The notes under the pieces are model-generated. The model worked only from the letters and a program-made list of their open reading frames with translations, had not been told where the DNA came from and did not search any database. A stretch of 42,430 nucleotides of DNA from Paenibacillus sp. JCM 10914 (lineage in GTDB: Bacteria; Bacillota; Bacilli; Paenibacillales; Paenibacillaceae): the NCBI RefSeq assembly GCF_001315105.1, contig NZ_BAZR01000040.1, positions 1 to 42,430 of the forward strand, given 5' to 3'. The number at the start of each line of letters is the position of its first letter. Positions within the stretch are counted from its first letter, which is position 1. This document shows, piece by piece, positions 8,297 to 16,788 of this stretch. The position numbers and the translations under genes were made by a program.

Positions 8297-8572
8297 ATGG
8301 AATGGAGCGTCATTGTTCAATTGATCGATCCGCGGCTGTTTATGGTCGTTGTTGCCTGCTGGGTGATTGGGTATGTGCTGAAGCAAACGCCAAAGGTTCC
8401 GAATTGGAGCATTGTATATGTGGTGATCGTGGTGTCTATCTTGTTCACGGCCGGTCTGATCGGATGGAGCGTGGAAAATATCATACAGGGGATACTCGCA
8501 GGGGCGTTTGCCGTATTTGGTCACCAGACCGTGAAGCAGACGCTCGAGGCTATTGCATCCCGGAAGAAATAA
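8297..8572 (+). CDS. Phage-holin-family small membrane protein (Hol44-like)
   Basis: A 91-residue protein with three hydrophobic segments (about 14-28, 37-55 and 62-77) and a basic C-terminus (SRKK). This fits the phage_holin_5_2/Hol44 group of small holin-like proteins. A GAAGGGTGGG ribosome binding site precedes the ATG. No endolysin or phage structural gene is near, so it is a lone chromosomal holin-like gene rather than part of a prophage. Its job here (pore formation, lysis or membrane stress) is not shown by the sequence. Confidence 0.65.
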   Translation: MEWSVIVQLIDPRLFMVVVACWVIGYVLKQTPKVPNWSIVYVVIVVSILFTAGLIGWSVENIIQGILAGAFAVFGHQTVKQTLEAIASRKK

Positions 8573-8639
8573 CATCCCGCAACGTTTGATCTGATCATAC
8601 GGATATATTCACATAAGATCAACGCTGGAGGGGGATTCG

Positions 8640-8798
8640 ATGAATAGCGAATTTTACGTAGGATGGGGAACGCTTGCGTTAATCAATGCAGGTTTGGCTC
8701 AAGGGAAGAACAGATCGGGACTCAACTGCTTTCTACTGTCCCTCCTGCTAGGGCCGATTGCAACCTTCTGTGTCGTCGTTATTGCCGGAAGAAGATGA
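8640..8798 (+). CDS. Short membrane peptide, unrecognised
   Basis: A 52-codon reading frame with a strong GGAGGGGG ribosome binding site before the ATG at 8640. It has a hydrophobic N-terminal part, a polar turn AQGKNRSGLN and a C-terminal membrane helix (about residues 30-49, containing LLLGPIA) that ends in RR. The pattern of a short polar KGRSG-like loop before a GPxA helix recurs in small bacterial membrane peptides of unknown function. It lies 67 bases after the holin-like gene and may be co-transcribed with it. It ends just before a terminator. Confidence 0.55.
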   Translation: MNSEFYVGWGTLALINAGLAQGKNRSGLNCFLLSLLLGPIATFCVVVIAGRR

Positions 8799-8808
8799 AA
8801 GATAACGG

Positions 8809-8838
8809 AAAAAGGCCGCTTCCCTACGGAGGCGGCCT
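8809..8838. terminator. Bidirectional terminator between convergent genes
   Basis: Stem GGCCGC-TTCC / GGA-GGCGGCC around CTAC. On the minus strand it is followed by five T, so it mainly serves the minus-strand operon ending at 8849. Confidence 0.7.
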
Positions 8839-8848
8839 ATCTGTATGG

Positions 8849-9079
8849 TTACACCCGCTGAAACATAGCGGTGTCGCGGCTATAGTGGGTCAGGACGCCG
8901 GAATGCTCATTGCGTATCCGAACGACATCAGGGGTATAGCCTTCGATATATCCTCGTTCAATCTCTACATACACACTGGCAGGGTCCTCTTCCCATACGG
9001 ACACTAGTGCCTCGGATAAGGCGGCCGCGAAGAATTGCATGTCCTGCGAGAGGTAACGGTTATTGCGGTCTGTGTTCAT
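8849..9079 (-). CDS. Hypothetical protein downstream of the HAD nucleotidase
   Basis: A 76-residue protein with no domain that I can name. The ATG at 9079 is preferred over the longer frame because AAGGAG lies 7 bases before it. It overlaps the end of the upstream nucleotidase by 20 bases, so the two are translated from one transcript. The sequence has an amphipathic helix (about 10-28) and a strand-rich middle (SVYVEIERGYIEGYTPDVVRI). There is no membrane segment. Confidence 0.6.
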   Translation of the reverse strand: MNTDRNNRYLSQDMQFFAAALSEALVSVWEEDPASVYVEIERGYIEGYTPDVVRIRNEHSGVLTHYSRDTAMFQRV

Positions 9080-9659
9080 TGCGCTGCTCCTTGCTGCCCG
9101 GCTTAATACGGCCGGAGAGAATGTCGTCAACCAACTCGTTCATGCCCTTCCAGGAATCCTTGAGGATAAATTCATGCTGGATGCGAGCGTTCCATGGCCG
9201 CGGAATTAAGATGGTGGGTTTGCCGGCGTCCCTCGCAGCCAGGGCATTGTGGGGACCGTCATCAATCAGCAGATCGAAGTCCACGAGATCCTTGCGTTTA
9301 GCCACGAAGAAATTATCGAATGGAATAAAAGGCATATGTCGCTGCAGCCATCTCCATTTTTCAGGGACAGAGGAGGGACGGGCTGCCGTTACTACAATAA
9401 CATCATAGTCACGGGCCATCCGTTCCACTTCTTTAATGGTATACTCGTCGAATATTTCAAGCTCCTCATACAGGCCGGGCTTGCCGAAGAAAAATTCCTC
9501 AGAGCATTCGGGATGCCATATCTGGTTCAGATTATAATCCGTGATCTGATCCAGCGTCAGCTGCGGGTCGGCATATTGTAAATTATGATAGTGTATGGCT
9601 CTTGGCATCAGATGACACATCGTATCATCCATATCAATGGCAACAATTTTTTTACTCAT
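9060..9659 (-). CDS. HAD-family 5'(3')-deoxyribonucleotidase-like phosphatase
   Basis: A 199-residue cytosolic HAD hydrolase of the NT5C/YqfW type, expected to dephosphorylate nucleoside monophosphates. HAD motif I is IDMDDTM (residues 8-14) with both aspartates, motif II is VVTAARP, and motif IV is DLLIDDGPHNA. The family landmarks YDVIVVTAA and GKPTILIPRPWN are present. It starts at an ATG with a GGAGAG site upstream. The substrate is inferred from the family and not fixed by the sequence. It is co-transcribed with the small gene at 8849. Confidence 0.82.
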   Translation of the reverse strand: MSKKIVAIDMDDTMCHLMPRAIHYHNLQYADPQLTLDQITDYNLNQIWHPECSEEFFFGKPGLYEELEIFDEYTIKEVERMARDYDVIVVTAARPSSVPEKWRWLQRHMPFIPFDNFFVAKRKDLVDFDLLIDDGPHNALAARDAGKPTILIPRPWNARIQHEFILKDSWKGMNELVDDILSGRIKPGSKEQRNEHRPQ

Positions 9660-9754
9660 ATCGCTATTACTCTCCTGTAATGAAGAAATCGTATGATATC
9701 AGTATAACATTAAGTCCACTTAGCAACCTGCTTTATATTTTTCCTTCCTTCATT

Positions 9755-9771
9755 ATGACAGTAGATGTCAT
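9755..9771. promoter_or_regulatory. Inverted repeat before the UvrA-like gene
   Basis: ATGACA-gtaga-TGTCAT has perfect 6-bp arms. It lies just ahead of a -10-like TATACT (9782-9787) and 46 bases before the start codon. It is in the position of an operator; the regulator is unknown. Confidence 0.3.
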
Positions 9772-9817
9772 GATTCCCATTTATACTTAGAACACGACAG
9801 GAGTGGGAGGAGAACGT

Positions 9818-12064
9818 ATGCCACAAGAATATATCAAGATTCGCGGAGCCAGGGAGAATAACTTGAAGAATGTGTCGCTGCAAATTCCAAAACGGAAAAT
9901 TACCGTCTTTACCGGTGTATCCGGTTCGGGTAAATCATCCATCGTGTTCGATACGATCAGTTCCGAGGCGCAGCGATTGCTGAATGAGACGTTTACCGCA
10001 TTTGTCCGTAACCGTCTTCCAAGACATCGTCAGCCTGACGTTGATATGCTAGAGAACTTGTCGACGGCGATCGTCATTGATCAGAAGCGTCTAGGGGGCA
10101 ATTCACGGTCCACGCTTGGGACAATTACCGATCTGTATGCGGTGCTCCGCTTGCTGTTTTCCAGGGTAGGACAGCCGTTCGTGGGTTATTCCAATGTTTT
10201 TTCATTTAACGACCCGCAAGGGATGTGCCCGGAATGTCAGGGGATTGGCAAGAAGGTTGAACTGGATCTGAAGAAGTTGCTCGACACGACCAAATCCTTG
10301 AATGAAGGAGCGGTTTTATTTCCAATATTTTCGGTGGACAGCTGGTATTTGAAGAACTTTACGATGTCTGGTTTCTTTGATAACGATAAGAAGCTTGAGG
10401 ATTATACGGAAGCAGAATGGGAGCTTTTGTTGTATGGCAGGGAGGGGAAGGTGAAGTATCCGTCCAAAGGGGGACCGGTGGAGTCCGATTTTGAAGGTTT
10501 GGTGCTGAAATTCAATCGGCTCTATATTCAGCGGGACAGCAGCGAGCTATCCGAAAGAACGCTGAATCACGTAAAAGCCTTCATAACCCATGGTCCATGT
10601 TCTTTATGCAAGGGTACAAGGCTGAGCCAAGAAGCCCTAAGCTGCAAAATCCTTGGATACAATATTGCCGAGCTTGCCGCATTGGAGATCGGGGAACTGA
10701 GAAAGTTTATCTTGGAGATCAAGGAACCGATGGCTGCCAGCATGGTGACAAGCTTAACGGAGCGGCTTGGGCATCTGATTGATATGGGGCTGGACTATTT
10801 GACGCTAAGCCGGGAGACCACTACGTTGTCGGGTGGCGAATCGCAGAGGGTGAAGATGGTCAGACACTTGGGCAGCAGCCTGACGGATATGATGTATGTA
10901 TTCGATGAGCCGAGTGTCGGCTTACATCCACGGGACGTCCATCGTTTGAATGGCATGCTGCTGAAGCTTCGCGACAAGGGGAATACCGTGCTAATCGTGG
11001 AGCATGACCGTGACGTGATCGAGATTGCCGACCATGTGGTGGATGTGGGGCCGAATGCAGGTTCTCGGGGAGGGGAGATCGTCTTCGAGGGCACGGTTGA
11101 GCAGTTGAACAGTCAAGAAGCTACGTTAACCGGGCGATATATGAAACGTTGCTTGCCGATCAAACCACAGGTCCGGACTCCAGCCGGCCGGATGCGTATT
11201 ACGAATGCGAACCACCATAATTTACAGAATGTCACGGTAGATGTGCCTGAAGGGGTGTTGACCGTGGTGACTGGTGTAGCCGGATCAGGTAAAAGTTCGC
11301 TTATCCATCACGCCTTCTTATCGCAGTATCCGGATGCCGTTGTCATCGACCAATCTGCGGTCAGTACATCGATTCGATCCAATCCAGCGACGTTTACGGG
11401 CATTATGGACGATATCCGTGGACTGTTTGCCAAGGCAAACAGCCAGAGCCCTTCTCTGTTCAGCTTTAACTCTAAAGGGGCTTGTCCCGATTGCCGCGGA
11501 CTCGGATTCATCTACACGGATCTGGCATTTATGGAGGGCGTCAAGTCCCCATGCGATACGTGTGATGGCAGACGCTTCAAGGATAAGGTGCTTTCATACA
11601 AGCTTGATGGAAAGATGATTACGGATGTGCTGGACATGACAGTGCAGCAGGCGCTTGATTTTTTCGAGAAAAGCGAGATTCAGCGACGGCTGGAGGCCTT
11701 GCACGATGTGGGTCTGCATTATCTGACACTGGGACAGCCGCTGAGCACGCTGTCTGGCGGAGAAAGCCAGCGAATTAAGCTCGCCAGCGAGCTGCACAAG
11801 CAAGGGAAGATCTATGTGATGGACGAGCCGACCACGGGGCTGCATATGTCGGATGTCGGGCATTTGCTGGATATGATGAACCGATTGGTGGACAACGGAA
11901 GTTCCGTGATCGTCATTGAGCACAACTTGGATGTGATCCGCCAGGCGGATTGGATTATTGATCTGGGACCCGAAGGGGGCAGCCGCGGAGGTCAGATCGT
12001 GTTCGAGGGAACGCCTGCTCAACTGGCCAGGGCCGAAGGATCGCTGACAGGCAGTTACATTTAA
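9818..12064 (+). CDS. Short UvrA paralogue (class II, ABC ATPase with zinc modules)
   Basis: A 748-residue UvrA-like protein, about 200 residues shorter than true UvrA. The first ATPase has Walker A GVSGSGKSS, a CPECQGIGKK/CSLCKGTR zinc module, the signature LSGGESQR and Walker B YVFDEPSVGLHPRD. The second has GVAGSGKSS, a CPDCRGLG/CDTCDGRR module, LSGGESQR and YVMDEPTTGLH. The region after the first Walker A is compressed, so the UvrB-binding domain appears to be missing, as in UvrA2/DrrC-type proteins linked to DNA-damaging drug tolerance. The ATG at 9818 directly follows GGGAGGAG and is preferred to the GTG at 9803. No uvrB or uvrC neighbour is seen. Confidence 0.85.
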   Translation: MPQEYIKIRGARENNLKNVSLQIPKRKITVFTGVSGSGKSSIVFDTISSEAQRLLNETFTAFVRNRLPRHRQPDVDMLENLSTAIVIDQKRLGGNSRSTLGTITDLYAVLRLLFSRVGQPFVGYSNVFSFNDPQGMCPECQGIGKKVELDLKKLLDTTKSLNEGAVLFPIFSVDSWYLKNFTMSGFFDNDKKLEDYTEAEWELLLYGREGKVKYPSKGGPVESDFEGLVLKFNRLYIQRDSSELSERTLNHVKAFITHGPCSLCKGTRLSQEALSCKILGYNIAELAALEIGELRKFILEIKEPMAASMVTSLTERLGHLIDMGLDYLTLSRETTTLSGGESQRVKMVRHLGSSLTDMMYVFDEPSVGLHPRDVHRLNGMLLKLRDKGNTVLIVEHDRDVIEIADHVVDVGPNAGSRGGEIVFEGTVEQLNSQEATLTGRYMKRCLPIKPQVRTPAGRMRITNANHHNLQNVTVDVPEGVLTVVTGVAGSGKSSLIHHAFLSQYPDAVVIDQSAVSTSIRSNPATFTGIMDDIRGLFAKANSQSPSLFSFNSKGACPDCRGLGFIYTDLAFMEGVKSPCDTCDGRRFKDKVLSYKLDGKMITDVLDMTVQQALDFFEKSEIQRRLEALHDVGLHYLTLGQPLSTLSGGESQRIKLASELHKQGKIYVMDEPTTGLHMSDVGHLLDMMNRLVDNGSSVIVIEHNLDVIRQADWIIDLGPEGGSRGGQIVFEGTPAQLARAEGSLTGSYI

Positions 12065-12170
12065 GAGCGATGACGACTTGCTTCTCAATAATGATAGCTC
12101 TTTATTCGAACTTCGTTTATCATGTAAACTAAGTTCGTAAGCGATTACTTGAGATGAGAGGTGGATCAGT

Positions 12171-13235
12171 TTGTCACAATCCAATATGATGTCCGCAGCC
12201 GTTCTTGATCGCCCGCTGTCCATTGGGGTGAAGCAGGTTCCTATACCGGAGCTGAAGCCGGACGAGGCTTTGATTCAGGTATATTGTATCGGTATTTGCG
12301 GTTCGGATGTTCATTATTACGAGCATGGACGAATTGGCCGATACGAGGTGAAAGAACCGTTGATTCTCGGACATGAACTTGCCGGCGTCGTCGTGAAAAC
12401 CGGGGAGAAGGTGACGAATGTCTCTGTAGGTGACCGCGTGGCCGTGGAGCCGGGGGTTACGTGCGGGCGCTGCGCTTATTGCAAAAGCGGTCGTTACAAT
12501 TTGTGCCCTGATGTCGTATTCATGGCGACCCCTCCGGTTGATGGGGCTTGGGCAGAATATGTAGCCGTCCGCAGCGACTTTCTGTTCGGCTTGCCAGATG
12601 AAATGTCCTTTGAGGAAGGTGCGTTGCTGGAGCCGTTATCCGTAGGTCTGCACGCCGTACGGCGTGGTCGAATCCGGCCGGAGGACCGGGTGCTCGTGCT
12701 CGGTCTCGGACCGATCGGTCTGTTGGCAATCGAGGCAGCCAAAATGTCAGGAGCCTCTCAGGTCTATGGCAGCGATGTGGTGGAATATCGGCGTAATTTG
12801 GCCTTGCAGATGGGGGCGACGGGCGTTATCAACCCGCTGGATGAGATTGTTCCTGAGCGCTTGCATGAGTTCACTGGCGGAGAAGGCATCGATCTTATTA
12901 TCGAGACATCCGGTAACGCCGGTGCCATTGCTGATTCGATCGGCTATGTCAATCGCGGCGGCCGAATCGTATTTGTCGGGTTGCCGACGCGCGATGCGAT
13001 TCCGGTGGATATCGGAGCGCTGGTGGATGCGGAACTCGATGTATTCGGCGTATTCCGTTACGCGAACACATACCCGGCGGCCATTCAGATGCTACAGAAT
13101 AAGGGTAGCCGGATTCGGGATATCATTACTCACAAGTTTGCCTTGGATCAGATCGAGGAAGCCGTTGAGCTAGCTAGAACGCAGAAGGATACGAGTGTGA
13201 AGGTTATGATCTATCCTCATTCCGCAAAGCCATAG
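12171..13235 (+). CDS. Zinc-dependent medium-chain dehydrogenase, sorbitol dehydrogenase-like
   Basis: A 354-residue MDR-family NAD(H) polyol dehydrogenase of the GutB/xylitol-dehydrogenase group. The catalytic zinc ligands C43, H68 and E69 are present, with the motif ICGSDVHYYEHGRIG. The structural zinc cysteines are C97, C100, C103 and C111. The nucleotide fold has GLGPIGLL. Expected reaction: sorbitol or a related polyol to its ketose. Translation starts at a TTG; its AGAGGTGG site is correctly spaced, while the in-frame ATG five codons later is too far away. No sugar transporter or kinase adjoins, so the substrate is uncertain. A terminator follows. Confidence 0.85.
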   Translation: MSQSNMMSAAVLDRPLSIGVKQVPIPELKPDEALIQVYCIGICGSDVHYYEHGRIGRYEVKEPLILGHELAGVVVKTGEKVTNVSVGDRVAVEPGVTCGRCAYCKSGRYNLCPDVVFMATPPVDGAWAEYVAVRSDFLFGLPDEMSFEEGALLEPLSVGLHAVRRGRIRPEDRVLVLGLGPIGLLAIEAAKMSGASQVYGSDVVEYRRNLALQMGATGVINPLDEIVPERLHEFTGGEGIDLIIETSGNAGAIADSIGYVNRGGRIVFVGLPTRDAIPVDIGALVDAELDVFGVFRYANTYPAAIQMLQNKGSRIRDIITHKFALDQIEEAVELARTQKDTSVKVMIYPHSAKP

Positions 13236-13247
13236 GAAAGTGGAACG

Positions 13248-13276
13248 CAGGGCTTCGAAAGGAGCCTTGTTTTTTT
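13248..13276 (+). terminator. Intrinsic terminator after the dehydrogenase gene
   Basis: A 7-bp stem CAGGGCT/AGCCTTG (one G-T pair) with an 8-base loop, followed by seven T. Confidence 0.75.
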
Positions 13277-13374
13277 GTATAATTTGATAAAAAAGTGCAT
13301 TTCTCATAAGAATGAGTTTGGTATGATGACTGCATAACCCATCCGCACGATGTTCGTGAAGAAAGGAATGAAAG

Positions 13375-14727
13375 ATGCTCCCGAGTGAAACGATTCAACG
13401 CGTGATCGATTATATGGAAGACCATCTGGCCCAGCCGCTGACGCTTGCGCAGATAGCTGATGTGGCAGTGATGTCGGTGCCTAACTTGTATCGATGGTTT
13501 CACAGCATGACAGGGCATCCCATAAAAGAATATATACGCAAACGCAGAATCAGCGAGGCAGCAGTGAGCTTGCGACAGACCGCCTTACCCACGATCGACA
13601 TCGGGTTTATGCATGGTTTTGATTCCTATCCTGCGTTTATTAGTACGTTTAAGCGACTCACCGGTCTGACTCCAGGAGCATACCGAAAATCCGAGATCGT
13701 GTATAGCTTTGAACGGCTGAACCTTGCGCAGCGAGTCGCTTATCTAGAGGAGCGGGAAATCACGGAGAGATTTCCGGAAGTAAGGGTTATCCGTCTAGGA
13801 CTGCACCAGGGCTGGGGGTATCTCCATGTTGCTGAGCAGGAACAGGGGCTGGAGCGGGCTGCCATCGATCATTTCCAGAGCCTGCTTGCACTTCAGGACA
13901 AAGAACTGAGTGAGCTGAAGCTGTACGGATGGCATGTAGATCTGGACGAAGGGGATAAGCCCTTCGGCTATCAGCTAATGGCAGTGGATTCCCGGAAGAC
14001 AGACTGGGAACCGGACCATCCGAGTATAGTACCCATCGAATGGTCCGGCGGCCTCTATGCCGTGACGCGTGTCCAGGCGGTGACGGAGTTGTGTATTACA
14101 TCCACTTGGAACCGGCTGTTCTCCGAATGGCTGCCTCGAAGTGTGTTTGAGATGGATGGAGTGCGTTTTATCGAAGAGTACGTTCTACAGAAGGAACAGA
14201 TTGCGCGGATGAAGCTGTATCTACCTGTGAAGCGGAGCAAGTCGTTGCAGCAGATCGAAGTCGTGGAATTGCCATTCGTTCGAGTCGTTTCTTTTCGGGC
14301 TGTGGGTGTGAATGCTGTGGAAGAGGCCGACGAAGCGTCCATCGCCTGGATATCTCGTCATGGGTTTGTAAATGCTGGTGATCTTCAAGTGTATATGAGC
14401 TACGATGATGGATGGTGCGAGGATCGCACGGTGTATGAGGTCATGATTACGCCGCCTGCGGATTACCACCCTGCCAGAGATGAGCAAGTCATGGAACGCA
14501 AGCTGGGCGGCGGCATTTATGCCTGCCTCGCTACCGGTGCTTATGGCTCAATGATCGGTGTCCTTGAGACGATGTACCGTTGGCTTGATACAACCGCTAC
14601 ATATGAGTCAGATGCAGATCGTTCTTGGTTCGCCAGCTATATACCAGATGAAGATGTCGATGCTGCCGCTGAGCAGGGACTGAAGGTCATCTGTTATGTG
14701 CCCGTTAAGAAAGTGAGATCGAGATGA
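13375..14727 (+). CDS. AraC-family regulator with two GyrI-like effector domains
   Basis: A 450-residue regulator. Residues 1-105 form an AraC DNA-binding domain with two helix-turn-helices (LTLAQIADVAVMSVPNLYRWF and the IGFMHGFDSYPAFISTFKRLTG segment). Two tandem regions resembling GyrI/AraC effector-binding domains follow. One is about residues 135-285 (with YQLMAVD and GLYAVTRV) and the other about 300-450 (with YEVMITP, GGGIYACLATGAY and a C-terminal YVPVK). Such domains bind small hydrophobic or cationic drugs. The ATG has a GGAATG site. It overlaps or abuts the VOC gene, suggesting joint action on a toxic compound. Confidence 0.85.
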   Translation: MLPSETIQRVIDYMEDHLAQPLTLAQIADVAVMSVPNLYRWFHSMTGHPIKEYIRKRRISEAAVSLRQTALPTIDIGFMHGFDSYPAFISTFKRLTGLTPGAYRKSEIVYSFERLNLAQRVAYLEEREITERFPEVRVIRLGLHQGWGYLHVAEQEQGLERAAIDHFQSLLALQDKELSELKLYGWHVDLDEGDKPFGYQLMAVDSRKTDWEPDHPSIVPIEWSGGLYAVTRVQAVTELCITSTWNRLFSEWLPRSVFEMDGVRFIEEYVLQKEQIARMKLYLPVKRSKSLQQIEVVELPFVRVVSFRAVGVNAVEEADEASIAWISRHGFVNAGDLQVYMSYDDGWCEDRTVYEVMITPPADYHPARDEQVMERKLGGGIYACLATGAYGSMIGVLETMYRWLDTTATYESDADRSWFASYIPDEDVDAAAEQGLKVICYVPVKKVRSR

Positions 14728-14744
14728 TAGATGGAGGGGTTAGG

Positions 14745-15248
14745 ATGAGCCAATCGCCTATGGAACAAGAACTGCCCGAAGGATATCGACCTTTTACAGC
14801 ACCGCGTGTGTTGAGAATGATCTATGGAGGCAAGACGACGATGGATGAATTGAGGAATCCCGTTCATGAAGCAGAAACAAGCCCGATTAAGAACAAGGTG
14901 GGGAGTATTTTCGTTCCGGTATCGGATATTGCGAAGTCACGAAGCTGGTATTGCCGGGTGCTTGGCTTGCCGGAGACTGCCTGCGAGATTATGAATGGTC
15001 ACCTATGCCCGCTGCCAATGGAAGGAACAGGCGTAATTCTGGACACGATGCCTCTATGGGGCGGAGATCAGCCGGGAGGTGCGCCCTCGATTGATACTCC
15101 CGCGTTTATGCTGATGACAGATGATCTGGAAGGATCACTGCAATATATGAAGCAACTCGGCGTCGAGATCGTAACGGAGATTGAACATGATCATTGGTTT
15201 GTTGTGAAGGATCCTGACGGCAACAAATTGATGATCTGTCGCGAGTAA
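14745..15248 (+). CDS. VOC (glyoxalase/bleomycin-resistance) superfamily protein
   Basis: A 167-residue protein. Residues 1-45 are a family-external N-terminal extension. The rest is a vicinal-oxygen-chelate domain, with GSIFVPVSDIAKSRSWYCRVLG, then the DTPAFMLMTDDLE strand, and the closing WFVVKDPDGNKLMICRE. The ATG at 14745 is chosen because GGAGGGG lies just upstream; the frame is open from 14724, where it overlaps the regulator stop. Members sequester or modify small molecules; the substrate cannot be read from the sequence. It is probably the target gene and operon partner of the AraC/GyrI regulator. Confidence 0.8.
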   Translation: MSQSPMEQELPEGYRPFTAPRVLRMIYGGKTTMDELRNPVHEAETSPIKNKVGSIFVPVSDIAKSRSWYCRVLGLPETACEIMNGHLCPLPMEGTGVILDTMPLWGGDQPGGAPSIDTPAFMLMTDDLEGSLQYMKQLGVEIVTEIEHDHWFVVKDPDGNKLMICRE

Positions 15249-15263
15249 TGGATGGAATGGCAA

Positions 15264-15296
15264 AAAGACCTGTGGCATAAGTAGCCACAGGTCTTT
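15264..15296. terminator. Bidirectional terminator between convergent operons
   Basis: A 13-bp perfect stem (AAAGACCTGTGGC with its complement) and a 7-base loop. T-rich on the plus strand, A-rich on the other side. Confidence 0.85.
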
Positions 15297-15324
15297 GGCA
15301 TCGCTGTAGTCGCGCCGCCTCCGA

Positions 15325-16173
15325 TTAATCCGGATGTTTATCGCTCATCCAGCTGTCAATGTGCAGGTCATCGCTATAGCTGCCACGTGCCGAGATTTCT
15401 CGCAGCTTCATCTCCGCTTCTTCGCGGGATTCATACCCGCCGATGACAGCAATAAAATGATCGCTCGCGGTCTTGATGAAGGTAACGTCGTCTTCGAGGT
15501 AGATCTCTTCCAGAATAGCGAGCGCTTCCCCTTGCGGCATCGCTTCGCTGCGGACGTAGAAGACTTCGCGCGGTGTTACAGCCTCGCCGGTCGAGGTGAG
15601 CTTCAACTCAAGATATCCGGGATCGCGAAATTCGGAGATAGTATGCTTCACGCCATCCTCCAGCTCAATCACAAAGCGCATAGCTGAGTCATCGAGAATC
15701 ACATTCTCATACACATCCTTCACGAGCGGTAAGTCCAGCAACTGCTGCTTGAGCGTGTCATAATCGAAGTTTCGTACCCCGTTGAAAGTAAAGATCAGAC
15801 GGTTCGGTGCGTCCCGGTGATCTACCGTATATGCAGGAACGCTGGAGACGGGCTCGCCTGTTTGGTTAAACTGAATTTTGAATACATCTTCCCCAGCTTC
15901 CGTTCCCACCGTAACGCCGTCCGTTCGTTCGCCGCCGCCGCCGAATTGCAGAACTTGAACGATGTTGCCTACCACGGGGACTTTGGACAAGGCATTCGCA
16001 ACACTCGGAATGTTAACGACGAAGAGAAAGGCAATGCCTGCGGCAATCACGGATGAGTACCGCAGTACACGCTGGGTACGTTTCCGTACGGCGGCCTTCC
16101 GCTGTGCCGCATCGATTACGCTCGCCAGCCGCGTCGGAATTTCAATCTGCTCATAACGTTCTTTTCCTGTCAT
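15325..16173 (-). CDS. Membrane-anchored anti-sigma-like protein
   Basis: A 282-residue single-pass protein encoded directly after an ECF sigma factor, with an ATGA overlap. A basic cytoplasmic N-terminus (about 1-37) is followed by one membrane segment (about 39-60) and an extracytoplasmic domain. That domain has GGGG near residue 78 and a beta-rich body. The last about 50 residues (HFIAVIGGYESREEAEMKL) loosely resemble SPOR-type repeats. Role as the partner anti-sigma factor is inferred from gene order and topology. It may respond to cell-surface stress. Confidence 0.7.
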   Translation of the reverse strand: MTGKERYEQIEIPTRLASVIDAAQRKAAVRKRTQRVLRYSSVIAAGIAFLFVVNIPSVANALSKVPVVGNIVQVLQFGGGGERTDGVTVGTEAGEDVFKIQFNQTGEPVSSVPAYTVDHRDAPNRLIFTFNGVRNFDYDTLKQQLLDLPLVKDVYENVILDDSAMRFVIELEDGVKHTISEFRDPGYLELKLTSTGEAVTPREVFYVRSEAMPQGEALAILEEIYLEDDVTFIKTASDHFIAVIGGYESREEAEMKLREISARGSYSDDLHIDSWMSDKHPD

Positions 16174-16688
16174 AGATGATCGACCTCACCCTCGTTTAGA
16201 TATGATTTCAATTTGCCGATAATGCGATAGAACCTGGTCTTGACGGTGTTTTCGGATAGTGACAGCACATCCGCCATGTCGCGAAACCGCAAATCCTCAA
16301 AAAACTTCAAAATAATATAGGTCTTCTCTTCAGGGTGCAGTCTGTCCAGCGCATCATATAAATCCAGCTTTTCTTCCAACGGCACGACATGCTCTGCAGC
16401 CGCGTAGTCCTGCGTTTGGTCTTCCATATACGTGACGCGTTTCCTGCGACCGAGGTGGTCGATGGCCGCGTTAATGACGATCCGGGTCATCCAAGAATCA
16501 AAATACTGCGGCGTGATCATTCGCTCGTACGCTAGATATCCCTTATAGGTCGCCTCCGATACGATGTCCAGTGCCTCTTGCTCGTTTTTGACATAACAAT
16601 AGGCTACCCGGTATAACTTGTTTCTGCATTTCTCTATATTCTTGCTGAACTGTGCTTGTCTTGATTCTTCCGCTCTCAGTTCACTCAC
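16170..16688 (-). CDS. ECF-type RNA polymerase sigma factor
   Basis: A 172-residue sigma-70-family protein of the extracytoplasmic-function class. Region 2 holds YCYVKNEQEALDIVSEATYKGY and the WMTRIVINAAIDHLGRRKR segment. Region 4 ends with a helix-turn-helix, FRDMADVLSLSENTVKTRFYR. The start is a GTG with a closely spaced AGGGG, so the exact start is less certain. It is translationally coupled to the anti-sigma gene. A candidate ECF promoter and a palindrome lie upstream, consistent with autoregulation. Confidence 0.88.
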   Translation of the reverse strand: MSELRAEESRQAQFSKNIEKCRNKLYRVAYCYVKNEQEALDIVSEATYKGYLAYERMITPQYFDSWMTRIVINAAIDHLGRRKRVTYMEDQTQDYAAAEHVVPLEEKLDLYDALDRLHPEEKTYIILKFFEDLRFRDMADVLSLSENTVKTRFYRIIGKLKSYLNEGEVDHL

Positions 16689-16758
16689 CCCTAACTACTA
16701 GCACTAGTATGGTCATTGCACGAATTCGTTTGATCTATTCATTTAAGATTGGATCATG

Positions 16759-16772
16759 CTCAAGTACTTGAG
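16759..16772. promoter_or_regulatory. Perfect 14-bp palindrome in the sigma/MFS divergent region
   Basis: CTCAAGTACTTGAG is its own reverse complement. It lies 71 bases before the sigma gene and about 100 bases before the MFS promoter. A dimeric repressor could bind here; none is identified. Confidence 0.3.
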
Positions 16773-16788
16773 TGCGCTTGACTGATCA

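Noticed and set aside
8297..8572. Prophage end
   Set aside because: Only a holin-like gene is present, with no lysin, tail or integrase near it.
9602..9790. Leader peptide for the UvrA-like gene
   Set aside because: A short frame ends 27 bases before the gene but has no ribosome binding site and no hairpin over the gene start.
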